Shown: in pieces, positions 62,562-64,000 of the stretch
How positions within the stretch are numbered: position 1 is the first letter of the stretch
Layout of the letters: the number at the start of each line of letters is the position of its first letter
Assembly: GCA_037389465.1 (NCBI GenBank)
Contig: JAZARR010000039.1
Span: forward strand, 1 to 64,000
Direction of reading: 5' to 3'
From: Baylisascaris procyonis
Lineage: Eukaryota > Nematoda > Chromadorea > Rhabditida > Ascarididae
Length of the DNA stretch: 64,000 bases
The notes under the pieces: generated by a model
The model's database searches: none
The model's input: only the letters and a program-made list of their open reading frames with translations
What the model was told of the DNA's origin: nothing
Made by a program: the position numbers and the translations under genes

Positions 62562-63889
62562 GCACATCGTTGAAACGATGAATATGTAAGTTGTTCATCG
62601 AATGGGTTGTGAATCGGCGAATGGATATTCGATGGGAAAATGAGAATCGCCAAGTAGATTATGAATAAAATTTGAATATTCATAGAAACGAGTTCGCTAG
62701 ATGTAAGTGATATTCACATCTCAATTCTTCGATTACATACGGCAAGAGAAACGTTTTAATTATTACATGACGTGATCAACAAATCAACGCATTGCCGATC
62801 TCAAAGAATTCTTTTCAGAAAAGAAGGAATCACAAGATCACAAAAGCGGGATTCTTCGTAGTACTTTCAGTGGAAGCACCGATTTTTCCATAACTAAACA
62901 ATGTTGCAATAGTGCTGTATCTGCTTGCTGTATACACCGTATCTGCTTGCTTCTATTTGTAGTCAGAATGGAATTTCAAAAACAGCTCCCTCCGGAACGA
63001 GCGCATCACTAAACTGGGAAATCTTTTTCAACATTTATTCCACATTGGTGTCGGGAGAAGAAAAGAGGATTGAAACCACAGCCAGTATAAAAATTTGCCT
63101 AGCATGATTCCCGGCAAATGAACAACCTGACTGAATAAATGCCAGTAAACAATAGGGATTATGGTCTCACAAATACATAGATCATTGATACGGGCGTAGC
63201 GCAATAACTCGCTTGAAAACTTCAAAGTTTAAACTTCACAACCATATCGAAACGAGATTTATATACAAACGACATTTATATACATCATTCGTTATGTACA
63301 CATTTAAATATCATTCAATCACTTTGTCGCTTTATTCGCATATCTTAGGCTGATAACTGGCAATACGCGTTCGCCGATTTTTCATGAACTAAAAAGCCGC
63401 TGGATCCTCCTTCAAGGGATACAGTTGATGGTTTATGTCCGGTTGGCTTGAAAATGCTTACAGTGATTATTCAGTTATTTGCTGCTTAAAAACAGCTTGC
63501 CGAGGAGGTTAAGGTAATAAATACGGTTCTGAACGAATTAATTTATACCGCAATACACGTACGGCTATATAAAAACTTGACTCATCTAGTGCCGACCAGG
63601 GAATTCGCTCAAAACTGAGGGCGGGTGATGCGGGAGGAGGACGGAGGAGAGGGATGTGATCATCTATGATTCAAATGTACCGGCGAGACCTTGAAGGTCG
63701 AGCACTTCCTTGATTAGATTCTAAGTCGTGAAAATTTTTATACGTGCCCACGCTCATCTACACTCCACAAAGTGACGGAAACATCGCAATATTATATAGA
63801 GTACAGACGTGGAAGGAATGTCACTATTTATATATTATAATGCGAAGTTTTACTGTTTTCATTTTGTTCTCAATTTAAAAATATTTCAG
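62562..63889. other. Intergenic, nothing certain
   Basis: FBF1 3' UTR at the left. A short in-frame segment LAEEVK bounded by an AACAG acceptor and a GTAATA donor at 63492-63509 might be an exon of the gene starting at 63890, but it is too short to support alone. Confidence 0.4.
62664..62669 (+). terminator. Polyadenylation signal of FBF1-like gene
   Basis: AATAAA about 103 nt after the TAG stop at 62559-62561. Confidence 0.55.
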
Positions 63890-64000
63890 AGATACCAGTT
63901 TTGCGCACTAATATATATGTGGAATACATGTGCAGCGATGTAATACTAGGCAACTACCTTCCAGAGAGATTCAAAGTGCTTCGTGGACGTGTACATCAAC
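63890..64000 (+). CDS. Internal exon of an unknown gene, cut by the right edge
   Basis: After a TATTTCAG acceptor the sequence is open to the end of the window and reads like coding DNA (PVLRTNIYVEYMCSDV, then GNYLPERFKVLRG). No start or stop codon is included. The family is not recognised. The acceptor could be at 63889 or, using the next AG, 63891. Confidence 0.45.

Noticed and set aside
1..64000. CRISPR array, rRNA, bacterial operon or viral genes
   Set aside because: No regularly spaced repeats, no rRNA-like conserved blocks, and all recognised genes are intron-rich animal genes.

Overview
The window looks like nuclear DNA of a nematode. It is AT-rich, every recognisable gene is split into many short exons, most 3' splice sites follow the nematode TTTCAG-type consensus, and all identified proteins are animal families. 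The coding segments are not long open frames. They were recovered by joining exons whose homology, splice sites and codon phase agree. No prokaryotic, plasmid or CRISPR features were seen. Species is not determined.

Layout. (1) 748-3380, plus strand: 3' part of a MOB3-type kinase activator, cut by the left edge. (2) 5197-5807 (+) and 7048-8104 (-): two small split gene models of unknown function, tentative. (3) 9042-16120 (+): a PTPDC1-like tyrosine phosphatase, 10 exons, with an intact catalytic signature. (4) 18101-22343 (-): a complete 7-exon sideroflexin, tail to tail with the phosphatase. A tRNA-like foldback element lies between the two. (5) 22344-40221: about 18 kb with no confident gene, holding a decayed LINE reverse transcriptase, a triple-arm foldback repeat and a candidate micro-exon small-protein gene at 28913-29581. 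(6) 40222-49125 (+): a complete 15-exon SLC6 sodium-coupled transporter, 686 codons, nearest in feel to the B0AT/NTT4 branch. (7) 50955-52287 (+): an unknown 3-exon model. (8) 52597-62561 (+): a complete 17-exon FBF1/DYF-19-like transition-fibre protein of 627 residues. (9) 63890-64000 (+): start of another exon running off the right edge.

How the genes relate. There is no single pathway. MOB3 and PTPDC1 are signalling or phosphatase-type proteins, sideroflexin is a mitochondrial inner-membrane carrier, SLC6 is a plasma-membrane transporter, and FBF1 sits at the base of the cilium. PTPDC1 and FBF1 both have reported links to cilia or centrosomes in animals, but they lie about 36 kb apart with other genes between, so shared regulation is not implied. 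The run SLC6 - unknown gene - FBF1 is on one strand with a gap of about 310 bp before FBF1, so an operon is conceivable but unproven.

I found no convincing new molecular system. The most unusual items are a predicted GC-AG intron in FBF1, frequent AAG/GAG acceptors, the possible small protein with a 16-nt micro-exon, and two structured repeat elements.
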